Below are positions 36,501-47,031 of a stretch of 64,000 bases of DNA, piece after piece. The position numbers were made by a program, and so were the translations under genes. The notes under the pieces were generated by a model, which had not been told where the DNA came from, did no database searches, and was given only the letters and a program-made list of their open reading frames with translations. The stretch is from Exophiala sp. HKRS030 (taxonomy: Eukaryota; Ascomycota; Eurotiomycetes; Chaetothyriales; Herpotrichiellaceae): assembly GCA_023897205.1 (NCBI GenBank), contig JAHWDD010000012.1, positions 868,001 to 932,000 of the forward strand, written 5' to 3'. Position 1 is the first letter of the stretch; each line of letters starts with the position of its first letter.

Positions 36501-39500
36501 TGCACGACAAGTCCAAAAAAGTCTGCAGCAGATTCGGGATTTGCTCAAATGCCAGTTAAGTAGAGCTAAGTTTGTTGCGACCGAGCTCGATTTAGGTTCA
36601 CAACTGGGAATTATATCCCTTCTAAGATGGCTCACATAACTTCCACCGACATTGGTTAGGCGATAATGGAGAGCCGTGTTAATAGAAATGGCAATCCGGA
36701 TTACACAATGGCAGTAAGCTTCTCGCTTGGTTACGTGCGATCATGATACCTAGGCCGTGATTAATAAGCTCACCTATAAGCCGCATCGTAACTAGGATCC
36801 TTCAGAACGACTAGAATGAATGCTGCTGTAACTGGAAGGGAATTTCCTGATTCGTCCACAGCAAGTTAACATCGCCTAGCAAATAATATCCTCACTAACT
36901 AGACAAAATACGGCCATATAACTCAATATAGGTGAGGATAAATCATCTGTGATCATACCCATGGTTGTGGCTATAGCAGCTAATACGAACCAACTAGTCC
37001 GAGTTATTATTCTGAAACAATTGGCGAATGCAATACTAGAAATCCTGCTTAACCGCCTTGGAGGGCTTCTTAGCTGGCGGATCATTTTCCTGCCATTCTC
37101 TCGATCTGTTAATTTGTTCACCAGCCAGCTTGGGGAACTGCGTCAGTTTCTTGACAGATCCATGAAAATCGGCGCTGTCATGCTCGCGCAGCCAGAACAC
37201 ATCTTGTCATTCGAACTTTACGGTCCTGATCAATGTCTTCGCGAAGCCAGCCACGAGGGCTGTGCGGCGATAGATCTGCAAAACTGGTTTGATAACCATG
37301 TTTGTGACGTTCTGGACGAAAGCGACGAGCTTCTTAATCCGAAATATCAACTTATCTACACGATTAGATTATAAAAAGGCATCGATCTCCAGCCAGATCA
37401 CTGGATTTTAAGTACCGAGGTACTTAACGTCTTGGCGTTAATTTGTGTACAAATGGCCTTAAACTTAACCGAAGGCCTTGTCATTAACACAACCCATTAG
37501 GGATAGTTCCCATATCTGCACATCATAGATAGAGATACAGGGCAGTTAGTTATGAAGAGCGTGGTTAACAATATATGTTCTAACGGATTGCTGAGTCTCC
37601 GCCTAGGCCTGGTGACAGAGGGAAAGCGGCAAAAGATTCGACGTTATATCACGAATCTCCGCCCTAGAAGGACAATCGTTACCGCTGTCAACAGAATTAC
37701 TACTCATAATAAGACATTAAAGAAGAAGCTCCTTATTCTTTAAGGTCTATTTGCCCATAAAGTTCTCCTCTTTGCTCTCCATCAACACCGATAGCGCGTG
37801 ATATATAGACTGTCCCTGGACCGAAGCGTGCTGGCTGTCTCGTTCCGAGCGAAAGATCAGCCCACTCCTCGGTCTAAATTTAGTCACCCGGATTTAATAA
37901 TTATCCTCACCTCTCTCAGTTATTATTACTACGGTTTGAATGACGCTTAGCTTTAACTGGCTTTCGAAACTCTCATTCACAGAGATGATCCTAAGAGCGA
38001 ATACCATTCCTGGGTTACTAACTTGCCCGCGACCTCGAGCGTACCTCTGCATCTTCCTGGTGTCAATGTTAAGGATAAGAGAGAGTGGGATCAAGTGATC
38101 TTCCCCTCATTACGTCGACTCAAATTGGTTGTTAACTTCTACATGTTTCACTATATATTTCCACAGGGCATAAGAGAGTTCCCACACTAACTATCTACCT
38201 CCGGATGGAATCTTGCTAAAGACAGGCCGGGGCGCCCTACGACGGGATTTAGTGGCACAAATAATTCGCGCTTTCTCCTTCCGCTTTCGATCGAGCAAAA
38301 TGATCTGCCACAGCAAAGGCACACTAACGCTCTAGTCTTGAAGCACCTATTATAACCTAAAAACGCGGTGCACTTATTAGAATGAGAAGGTACTAATGTT
38401 TCGCGGAGCCAAGCAGTCCTTAACGCTGTTACTTCATTTAGCCGCACCACGAATGTCTTGATAGATATTAGGGCTTAGATGTTAGAAATAGATAATTATA
38501 TGGTGGCGAGAACGTGGCTAGGCATATTCGACCCTTAATAGGCATAAGCAGCCGTCTTTTTTAATAACAATAACGTGCTAATGGTTATCGATTGCCTAGG
38601 TAATGCCGAACCTCTCGCCATCTCTCCGTATGTTCGACAGTTTAATTAATGCGTATTTTATTTGGACAATATCCACACGCGGGGAACTGATTTTCGTTTC
38701 CCTCAAAATTTTCGAGCCGCCGTCACATTGACGCGGGATTTGACGAAAGATCGTCTCGTGCAGGGTGAGTAAACCACACAGAATGTTGGTACCATCGCCG
38801 GCGCTAAAACTTGAACAGCATGTATGCGAATGAGAAAACTTGGGACTGACCACAGCATCGTCTTCCTCGTCCCACATGACACCCTCTAAAATATCCGTAG
38901 TACAATTGTGCGACTTGGAGAGAACGGACAGCCTGAAATTAAGAACATTATTGAGTTTATAATCAGATCCTCCTATATAAGTATCGCGCGAATGGGGCAA
39001 TTATGGGCTCACCAAGGTATTACCTATAATAAAAATGAATCACTATACAAGGGATATTACACAGTAACTAACCTAGCTAAGCGAAATATATTCCTTCGTG
39101 ATATGCGAGAAGCTAAGTACCAGACGTTAGAGCAGAGATACAAACCCGGATCCAATCAATATAACACTAAGGTGTTCGAGGGTAATGATCAGATCGCAAA
39201 TCAACTAGCTTCCTTTGCTATCACGGGACCAGCCGAAGCAACTCTTCACGAATAAGAGGAAAGGGAGCTTGCGCCCGAGAATAAAGAAGAATGACAAATG
39301 GAGCGACCTACGCCAGTCTCCGCACAACATCCGCATCTCAACCCGGAAGTAGCTAAATTTGTTGCCACTAGGCGTGCAAGCTTATTGACCGGCTGTTTTC
39401 TACCAGCGTTTCAAGCTTTACAACACACAAATCTAAGGCGGTACGATTTAACGCCATGGACCCAAAATAATGATCTCCTCGTCACTCGCGACTTTGTCGA

Positions 39501-40242
39501 AACGGTCGAAACAATACACGCAGAAGACCAAGACTGGTATGTCAAGGCAGTCAAATGGGTTGCATATTCGATTTACGATGGTCAGTAGAAGCTCGTCGTC
39601 TTCAGTCCCTTTGAGGCCAATGAGCTTCTTCCTCGTATACGTTCCTCGGCCAAGGTCTCACTCGGTGTATACGCTACGCGCACCAGTATGTCCACCCGTC
39701 CGCTCGAAGATCTTGATTTTTGCGTGATTGGTACCAAACATCTGACCCCTCAGAGTCCTCGTATCCTGCCGTTTATGAACTTGTTTGCGGGGCAAACTTG
39801 TCTAACCAATTATAATGCATATCGCTCTCTTTGCCTGCTCCTGGGACTGCTATATTAAAAGACAAGCCGTGAAGGTTTAAATGACTTCAATATCTTTATA
39901 CCTATCAAAGCACGTCCGCAACTCAACGCAGAGATAGCTCAAACCTGTATGTTTTCTCATAACCTACTGCCGGTCATGAGAGCTCTTTTGGAGCTTCAGC
40001 GAAAGGGCCATTCATTCACCAGCTCGCATCTCGGCTTAATTCTATAGGGAAAAACCTTGTCAAGTGAGGATTAGGCTCCTATCGGCGAGGCTTAAATATC
40101 GCTAGTGGCACAACGTCGAAGCTGCGACTAAAATGGAGGTTTCAACGACAACGAAACACTTCAATCGCCCCACAATCATCCGAGTTCAAAAGAAGAGGGC
40201 TGCCCGAATGCGATAGTTCCAGTGGATACGAGCGTTATCTAA
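30586..40242 (+). pseudogene. Giant DUF3638/DUF3645-type gene inactivated by point nonsense mutations
   Basis: From ATG 30586 one reading frame carries family-like sequence for 9.66 kb, about 3200 codons, matching the usual 3,000-3,300 residues of this fungal family. It is interrupted only by TAA, TAG and a few TGA codons. Landmarks: SYLEYIYHYLFFSPKLP at the start; FNTLSGELLINGISLLRL near 33890; ESKQFPGTVV-like and LTGRTGTEEAL blocks near 34670-35010; LTPKREYYPKHLKV near 35090; a Walker-A-like loop at 36931 changed to GEDKSS; ILSFELYGPDQCL; DESDELLNPKYQLIYT; PTTGFSGTNN near 38240; and HTRGTDFRFPQNFRAAVTL near 38670. A 54 bp intron (38765-38818, GTGAGT...CAG) restores RLVQ/CMRMRKLG. Relatives are cytosolic giants sometimes listed as ubiquitin hydrolase-like; the function is poorly known. 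Confidence 0.82.
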
Positions 40243-41302
40243 GTTCAGCGAGGATAGCTTTAAACGTGTGAAGAGAACCCTTAGTTAAAATAATTACCGG
40301 CCTAGAATCTAGATCAAGCGATATATCAAGGTATAAGCATGCCTGCCAAATTAAACAATCGTTTTTCTTTTGTAATTTGAGATTTCTTGAGATTTCGGCG
40401 GGCCATTTCCTCCAGGTCCTAAACAAGACCCCGCGACCATGGAGTAGCTCTAATGCGTCTACTTCATGCTGTGAAATACTCGTCCCCCATGAAAAGCAGA
40501 AATTGCGGCTAAGGAGCAATACTGTTTGGGAATGTTGTTGCCATATGACTTTGCGCACGGTGGCAAATAGCGGAGCAGTCTGTCAAAACATTACTCTCTA
40601 ATAATGACTCGGCAGTAGGTGGACTTTAGAGCTTAAAGAATAGATCTAAGAGTATCTTATACTGTAGCAGTTTTCCAGTACTAGTTAATTAGTAAAGAGT
40701 CTGGGGAAATGACTTCAGAGCTAGTCGCTTAACATATTAGCAGGTTAAAATGTAACTTCCTATAGCTAAGGTAGAATATGTGAAGTAACTGTCGCCCAAA
40801 GAAGCCTCATAGAGTTTGTAAGCTTTTATATCAGTTTTATGCTGGCACTTTATGTCGCAACGGGCATTCACACTCTCATTAATAATTTTCCGCCACGTAA
40901 CTATAATAGGGCTAAGGATCTTAACTTCAGCGATCCTAGAGATATTACTCCAAAAAAAATCAAAGTAAAGCTATCTAGTTCGAGGTCGTTGTGCTGCCGA
41001 CCATACTAAAGAATTATTGTCGAAAGCTGTTCCATGGAACTGACGGCCTCTAATAAGGTCCTCACGAATCCATATTCAAACAAGCGGCCGAGGTTTTCTT
41101 CGAGTTGCTTCTGTTGCTCGCCGTAATAACAAATGGCATCTTTCACTGGGTCCCGAATGTCCGCTGCCATTTCTTCACGAAACAGCAAACGACTGTGATA
41201 CTGTAGCTGTAATAACATTAGCGTTCCTTTATTTGATTCTATACTGAATATAAGCTGTAATAATGGCGGCGGTGAAACAATTATCTGTGGCTTCAAGAAC
41301 AA
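40237..41302 (-). pseudogene. Decayed hypothetical gene, possibly F-box-like
   Basis: A single minus-strand frame spans about 355 codons with scattered stops. Two open parts are visible: 41302-41006, with DPVKDAICYYGEQQKQLEENL and VRTLLEAVSSMEQLSTI, and 40558-40235. The pattern of a Glu/Gln-rich helix followed by a 'leu-ala-leu' list of short hydrophobic strands recalls fungal F-box proteins, but no F-box is visible. More of the gene may lie upstream of 41302, where stops occur. It converges on the end of the giant gene. Identity is unsure. Confidence 0.35.
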
Positions 41303-41344
41303 GCTTATCCCGGAGATATCTCATTATGGACTCGTGAATAACTC

Positions 41345-41745
41345 CTAATCTGAAGAATCTGAAATTAACGCTCGCGTACTATTGTCTAGGAGTATTGTAC
41401 AAAAGTGTTGCATCCGATTAAGAATTAGTTCTCCCAGATTTCCGAGTTAAATATTTTAGGGAGCTTATTAGTATTATTTAAGGAGGTTACGGAAAGCGCG
41501 AATAGAATTTCTTTATCGACGAGTAGTCGTGAGGGGCTGCCGCGATAAGCAAGTCTAATTCATTTAGGATTTCCAAGAGATTTCGTTCTTAACTAACCAT
41601 CTTTGAAAGTAAGGAATTGGAAATGTTAATGGTGAGATATACTTTAATAAGGACGTAAGTCTAAACAAAAGGTAGGGAGGCAGGCAGGCAGTGTCAACTT
41701 CCTTAGACTCTTCTAAGTTCATCAACGTCACGACAATAATTCATT
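41345..41745. other. Unassigned decayed DNA
   Basis: About 400 bp with a short AGGCAGGCAGGCAG run near 41680. It could be the 5' part of the preceding minus-strand remnant. Nothing is recognised with confidence. Confidence 0.35.
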
Positions 41746-41750
41746 ACCGC

Positions 41751-42176
41751 TGTTACGTTTCGCTCCACACAGGGTGTCACAAGACGTATGGTCTCGATAG
41801 GCGGGAAGTATAAGAGGCGAGGTCACTAAGAGCGCGGTACTTAAGCGAGTACAAGAGCGAAGTGATCACAACCAAAACGTATGGGTATGATCGTGAACGA
41901 AGTTGACTACGTGGTAAAGCTATGTAACGACCGTGTATATATAACCGTTCAACCTCTTTGGGCTCTCTCCGGCTCCAAGGGCTCTGTAGTGGGAGCTAGG
42001 AGAGCTGACAGAGCCCGCAGCTCCCTGGGCTCTGTGGCCTCATTCCTTAGAGTTCTGAGAGCCACTCCTGCCACGTGACCACGCCCTTAGGCTTTCACGT
42101 GTTTCGGACGTATTAACGCCAACCGGCTGTCGTCACAGCTTTGTCTGCAACCTCATAAGAGGCCTGATTCGTAACA
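41751..42176 (-). mobile_element. Solo LTR of the same Gypsy family, reverse orientation
   Basis: 426 bp, the same length as the LTRs at 18456 and 25620 and differing from the right one by a handful of transitions. A 5 bp duplication, ACCGC, flanks it (41746-41750 and 42177-42181), so it was a separate insertion later reduced to one LTR by LTR-LTR recombination. A 65-codon ORF inside is just LTR sequence. Confidence 0.95.
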
Positions 42177-42181
42177 ACCGC

Positions 42182-42821
42182 CTTTAATTTTCTGCAATGT
42201 GTTTATGCCTAATTTTACCCTAGATTGGTGAAAATCAAGAAATACTGGATCCGGATAGAGTAACATGTCTTTCTACTCATAGGTATAGCACTCCGTCTAC
42301 AAAGCTTCTCAGAACCTTTATCTTTAATGCACAGCCCTTTTAAAGCGTTAGAATTTAAGATTTTAAGACCTATTATCGTTTTAGCAGAAGCTCCTTAATC
42401 TATTCACTCTACTTACAAGGCAATTTACATATATATAAGTGCGAGAAAGATCTCATAAATCCTTCTAAACTAAATTACGTGTTTCTCTTTAGTATTTACT
42501 GCTCGTTAAGCCTAATTAATATTATATGTCTCCTATCCATTTTATTTGTGAGATATACAGACTCATAACGTTTTAGTTGCCGAGAATGTTGCGGGCGTTA
42601 GCTCTCCTTTCATAAGAGAGGACACATGGCAGTATATATTCCCCAGAAAATCTCTCTAAGGCCTAGCAATTCTGTTGTGGTAATGACCACTAACAATAAG
42701 TTCCAATCCTCGGGTAGAAAGCCTCTAAGTACCATGCCATAGTCAAATATTTGTCAGCCTGACCAGGTTCGGCTACGTCCTCATCCTCTGTTCCCATAGC
42801 GATGTACGCTCGCGACCGTTT
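42182..42821. other. Unassigned decayed DNA
   Basis: 640 bp, TA-rich, no gene recognised. Confidence 0.4.
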
Positions 42822-43349
42822 TTACTCAGTGGGACATAAAACAAGGTAAACGTCGCTAGCCTGAGTTACATTGACATAAATACTGAGCAACGAGTACCCG
42901 GATATAACACCGCTGGGCTCTAAGAAGGGTCGGATATTAGTTAATTCTAAGGTGAGAACCTTATACGCAATATAGTTCTTAGAAATCAGTACGTTAGTGT
43001 CGAGCTCAGACGAATTTATTGTGTCGACCTTACTATACTTGTCTGGGACTATAAGGTGTGCGCCTATAACCCATAAATCTAGACAGTCGTTCACGATTAT
43101 GATAATATTTGGGATACCGATACCAACATAAGCAGAAGACACGCTACCGTTAAAGGACAGCCTCTGCCAGGACGGCAATAACGGGCACTCAAAATTTGTC
43201 TTAAATGTTCGAGCAATGACTGTGTCTAGATAGGGCCAGGCTGTAGAGAGACTAGTATAAGTGCCATTGTCTAAGTAGCTAATGTGGGCGTGGCTTCCTA
43301 GTAGTAACATAGGCACAACAAAGGAAAGCTTCTTAATCGAATGCATCAT
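42822..43349 (-). CDS. Hypothetical small secreted-type protein
   Basis: A 175-codon frame without stops on the minus strand, starting ATG 43349. The first 22 residues (MMHSIKKLSFVVPMLLLGSHA) look like a signal peptide: basic start, hydrophobic core and a small residue at the cut site. The rest is rich in Ile, Val, Ser, Asn and Tyr with possible N-glycosylation sites (NGT, NGS, NSS, NVT). Cys is rare (three). No domain is recognised. Being uninterrupted is unusual in this decayed island, so it may be a live or only recently hit gene, or chance. An upstream Met pair gives the start. Confidence 0.4.
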   Translation of the reverse strand: MMHSIKKLSFVVPMLLLGSHAHISYLDNGTYTSLSTAWPYLDTVIARTFKTNFECPLLPSWQRLSFNGSVSSAYVGIGIPNIIIIVNDCLDLWVIGAHLIVPDKYSKVDTINSSELDTNVLISKNYIAYKVLTLELTNIRPFLEPSGVISGYSLLSIYVNVTQASDVYLVLCPTE

Positions 43350-44110
43350 GATACTAATAACGATGTTCAGCGCTTAATGATCATAAGGGTGCGAATTTTA
43401 GAGATCTATTATAGGGATAAACCTTTCTACACAACTAATTTATAGCAAAAGAAATACCACCCTCTATCCCCACTTAAATATGGTTGGCACCAATTGGTTT
43501 TGAGAACCTTAAGAGGCCAACTATTACTAAATACTTAGGACAAGTTCGGGTTTCTCTGCTTGCGCCAAACTAAAGAGCTTTCGCTGATCAGAGTGAAAAC
43601 TTAAAATGAATAGGAAGGAGGACAAAGCTATTACTTACGTATAGGGACGTGGGTCACATTTTTGTCGTTCACAGTGATAGAGGCGCTGAGATTCAATCTT
43701 TTGTGAACTTTTGAATCACCTTAGGAGCGGGTAAACATACCTTGCAGCCACAGTACTTCTAAGTTAGCATGATGGATAAGTGGTAACTACTTATAATCTG
43801 TGTGGGCAAGGTACTATAAGCTATTTATTATACCCAATGTGTAAAAGATTTTACTGAATCCCTCTCCTTTCCAGAAGTACCGCAGGAGAAGCTCACTTCT
43901 TATCTACAAAGCGGGTACAATCTATAGATACTGCACAACACGACTATAACTAATGTATGGCCACTTTACCCTTCGTTTTCACATGTGGTATCTAGACATT
44001 AGATAGACTATAAGCCTCTTTCTCATGGTAATGCAAGGAACAAAGCTTAATATAAAGCTTCTAAAGACCCCATAACCGCTTAAAGGACCTTGTAGTGCAC
44101 TATTTAGTTC
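43350..44110. other. Unassigned decayed DNA
   Basis: About 760 bp without a recognisable gene; TA-rich words as in the rest of the island. Confidence 0.4.
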
Positions 44111-45703
44111 TCAAGCATTCACATTCCTTAAACGAGCCATTCGCTCGGTGGCACCTAGCGGTGTCGAAGATTTTCGCGGATGTCTTTGCTTGAGTTGGCC
44201 ATTCTTTGTCCTTTTTGCGCAACTTAAGGTCTCTTCTATGTCTTCATCCAGCTGTGACTGTTATATTACTTTGGCTATAGCTGAAGCTTTCACAGCATCC
44301 GATTAAGCTGCCGCATCTTTTTGGTGACAGTCTCGTTTCGCAATTCTAGGACTCCAGCGGGGGGATAAAGCTAGTTTGGAGGTTTCTAAGGTAAGAGCTT
44401 AAGATATTCGTTACTTTCGTGTAGGTTTCTTAGGGACTTCGACCAGTCTCATTGAGCAAGTCACACCAAGGTTCAAACCTATAAGATAACAATACGTCGT
44501 ATGCCGACGCTACTGTTTACGTAATGTCGCAGGGGACGACTGCGGCCTTTGTTCTGTGCGAGACGGAGTCTCAGCGTAGTCCTGTAATAATGGCTGTGCT
44601 AACTCTGCGTATATTTCATTATCTATAAGGGAATTTGCAGTTGGCTCTGTTAAACAGGGCAATACTGCGTTCAAGCTATTCCAGAAAAGAAACCTGACAG
44701 GATGAGCAGTAGGTGATAGGGGCCGACGTTTAGGGTGTGCCGACTTGGGTTACGGTTACGGCGTAGGTGGCTATATCGCTTCCAATGCATCAATCTCAGA
44801 CGGAGTAAACTCTATCTCGTCCGGATCTGGAGGTTCTAGCAATAGAGACTCATCTTTCCACTTCTAACCAGGCAAGTCGCTCCATCCATCCAGCCAATCT
44901 CAAGGCATATTATTACTCCAGCTATCTTTCCAGTATCCCTTCTCCTTCCATCGAGCTGTCACATTCGCACGTGCGGGCTCATAAGCTTCGATCTTTAACT
45001 GCTTTAGGTTGCGCTGCAGTCTCACTACTTCCTCTGCAACCTCTAGTGCCCATAAGAACCAAGGCTAACTCGTAATTAGAGACTCACAATCATCCACCTA
45101 TATGTTAGTTATATTACTAACTTCCTATAGTTATGATATTAGATTTTCATTCTCACGACCTTATCTTTAAAGATGCAGTCGAATCGCCCGACTTTCAGCC
45201 GATTCTCTGGCTTAAGAGAGCGATTCCCACTCCCAGGATTTTAGGCCGTCATTATTCCCAAACCCACCTAACTCGCCGGTCGGAACTCCCCATTTCGAAT
45301 TCCAGACCCCTAGCTTTTGCCATCGCTTCTTGATGCTGTGTCTGATCATAATATATTCCCTACATTATCCCAAACGTCCGACCAGGTCAGGTCCACGATA
45401 GAGCGGAGCATAACTTTCATCCCGCCTGCCCCATGCTTCATCGATTCGCTTCTTTTCCTAGCACTCTTCGTCATTATATCGGCGGCGTGGGTCGTATTCT
45501 CTGAATCAGTCTTGGATCACATCGACCTCATGGTCACTTAGCGGTCGGCGAAAAAGGTCCTCGAGATTGATGTTATCCTGGGTTTGGGGGAATGGACTAG
45601 GCGTTAGTTCTCGTGTAGAGCTGCAGGGTAAATAAGGTGAGGGAGGCTCATCCCGTTCGAAACGACGCTCTCAATATTCAAGAAACGCTAGGTCGTTCTC
45701 CAT
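44111..45703 (-). pseudogene. Decayed gene with two R-x3-RW-x3-G-x-W motifs, one frame
   Basis: Minus-strand ATG 45703 opens a frame that keeps protein-like sequence for 531 codons to TGA 44111, broken only by stops, several of which fall where Trp or Gln fits. It begins ENDLAFLEY, then NINLEDLFRRPLSDHEVDVIQD and RRRYNDEEC. Two related motifs follow: RHSIKKRWQKLGVWNSKWG and ARANVTARWKEKGYWKDSW. After them comes an acidic linker (LEPPDPDEIEFTPSEIDALEA) and a basic C-terminal part (SPRIAKRDCHQKDAAA, then CAKRTKNGQLKQRHPRK). Similar RW...GIWN..W hypothetical proteins are common in fungi, from memory; function unknown. There is no frameshift over 1.6 kb, so the decay is again point mutation only. 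Confidence 0.6.
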
Positions 45704-46241
45704 CAACTGCAGAGTTAGTATGATCAAGTTTAGACAAGGCACATTAATGTCGTGAATACTATAAAGCATTTCAACGACCCAAGTTTGGAGAAGCAGAGTG
45801 GTTAAAGAGGATCAAGGGTAACTCTGCCGCAGGGACCGTTTTTGGTTCCTACTTAATTATGTTATGTGATCGTGTCTCGATTTAATAGGGCGCTAACAAG
45901 TGCTCAACTAAAAATAAAGTGTGACAGTGTGCTTATTCGTCCAATCAGAAGCAATAGGATATTTGTGTCAATAATCGATGTTATCCAATCGATTTTATTG
46001 GAGGCTATCGTTTCTCGACGGCTTGATAAGGTCAAGCGCTTAAACGAGAAGCCAACGTTTCTAAAATGAGGGCCAAATTCGAATCACCCTTTCTCTACTT
46101 CTTAATAAGTAGTCTATCCTATTACAAAATTCTGCTAATTAAAATGCCCTCTCCAAAGCCTCGCTTTCTCACGCATCGCGCTAAATGTGCGACATCATGT
46201 TTCGCTGAGTACCTCACCCACAGACGATCTTTTATCTCGTT
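45704..46241. other. Unassigned DNA before the terminal gene fragment
   Basis: About 540 bp. A 67-codon open piece at 45866-46069 and another at 46066 are not recognised; part of it may be the 5' end of the FHA-like gene. Confidence 0.4.
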
Positions 46242-46828
46242 CCGCATAAGGACTCTCCCCGAGCAGTTTAGATGCTCCTCCACCCGGATAATCAGCATTT
46301 TGTATCTCTTTGCGAGAAAGGAACCAAGTTGGGTAAGGAGGACAAATACGGTCTGGAGATTAGCTATTATGTCTTGGCGAGGCCTCGTGCTCTAATTATA
46401 GTGGAAGTGAGAAAGAATGCTAACCTTATTATGCCGGGATCGAGCATATCTTAGGTTCACTTTTCTTTTGAGGTCCATCCAGAATCCCGTCAAATCATGT
46501 TCTTGGATCGGTCTCAACTTCACAGCACTAAAATAAAGCCAAATGGTTTTAGGGTTAATGGGAATTTTCGCCAGGTTATCTTACAGCCAAAAACGGAGTA
46601 CGAAATCAGCGCTGGTGGCGAGAAAATAGACCAATTTGTCTTCCACTTAATAGGGCTTAGGGAGCCGGACAATCTATTACACGAGGTAGAGAAAGAATCT
46701 CAGACGGTTCAAGCGCAGGAACAGAATCCTCGTTGGGCTCAAACGGTAGATAATGCACCTACAGATCTTCCCACTTAGTATAATACCTACCTTTATACAC
46801 CTACCATAGAAGCCGTCCAGCGGACGAT
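46242..46828 (+). pseudogene. FHA-like N-terminal part of a fungal protein kinase, cut by the telomere
   Basis: One frame (46272 and 46497 are in phase) reads LLHPDNQHFVSLCEKGT, then GLEISYYV and IMPGSSIS, then VHFSFEVHPESRQIMFLDRS. The end is NPRWAQTVDNAPTDLPT, TAG, YNTYLYTPTIEAVQRT. This order (HPDN..HFVS, EGSSIS.VHCSFE, MLYDRS, then NPR.A.TVD.A.T.LPS) is the N-terminal FHA-like region found before a kinase domain in a family of fungal proteins. No kinase domain follows: about 45 bases after the stop the sequence becomes telomere repeat. Two stops interrupt the frame, as elsewhere in the island. Whether the break or the stops came first is not known. The N-terminal boundary is uncertain. 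Confidence 0.6.
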
Positions 46829-46830
46829 CG

Positions 46831-46931
46831 TAGGGTTAGGGTTAGGGTTAGGGTTAGGGTTAGGGTTAGGGTTAGGGTTAGGGTTAGGGTTAGGGTTAGG
46901 GTTAGGGTTAGGGTTAGGGTTAGGGTTAGGG
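46831..46931 (+). repeat. Telomere repeat array (TTAGGG)n
   Basis: 101 bp of perfect TAGGGT units, nearly 17 copies. The G-rich strand points to the right, as at a right-hand chromosome end. It stops at the N gap. Confidence 0.98.
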
Positions 46932-47031
46932 NNNNNNNNNNNNNNNNNNNNNNNNNNNNNNNNNNNNNNNNNNNNNNNNNNNNNNNNNNNNNNNNNNNNN
47001 NNNNNNNNNNNNNNNNNNNNNNNNNNNNNNN
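46932..47031. other. Assembly gap of exactly 100 N
   Basis: A round-number gap of unknown size placed between a telomere and unrelated housekeeping DNA. It joins two contigs. Confidence 0.98.

Noticed and set aside
30586..40242. Stop codon reassignment or readthrough as an explanation of the long frames with stops
   Set aside because: All three stop codons occur inside, catalytic-type residues are also lost, and the intact genes in the same window use normal stops. RIP explains it better.
41881..42078. 65-codon ORF, also present in the right LTR at 25718-25915
   Set aside because: It is LTR sequence; repetition comes from the LTR copies, not from a gene.
45790..45860. tRNA-like stretch with an AGAGTGGTTAAAG word
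   Set aside because: No acceptable B box, and the arms do not pair into a cloverleaf.
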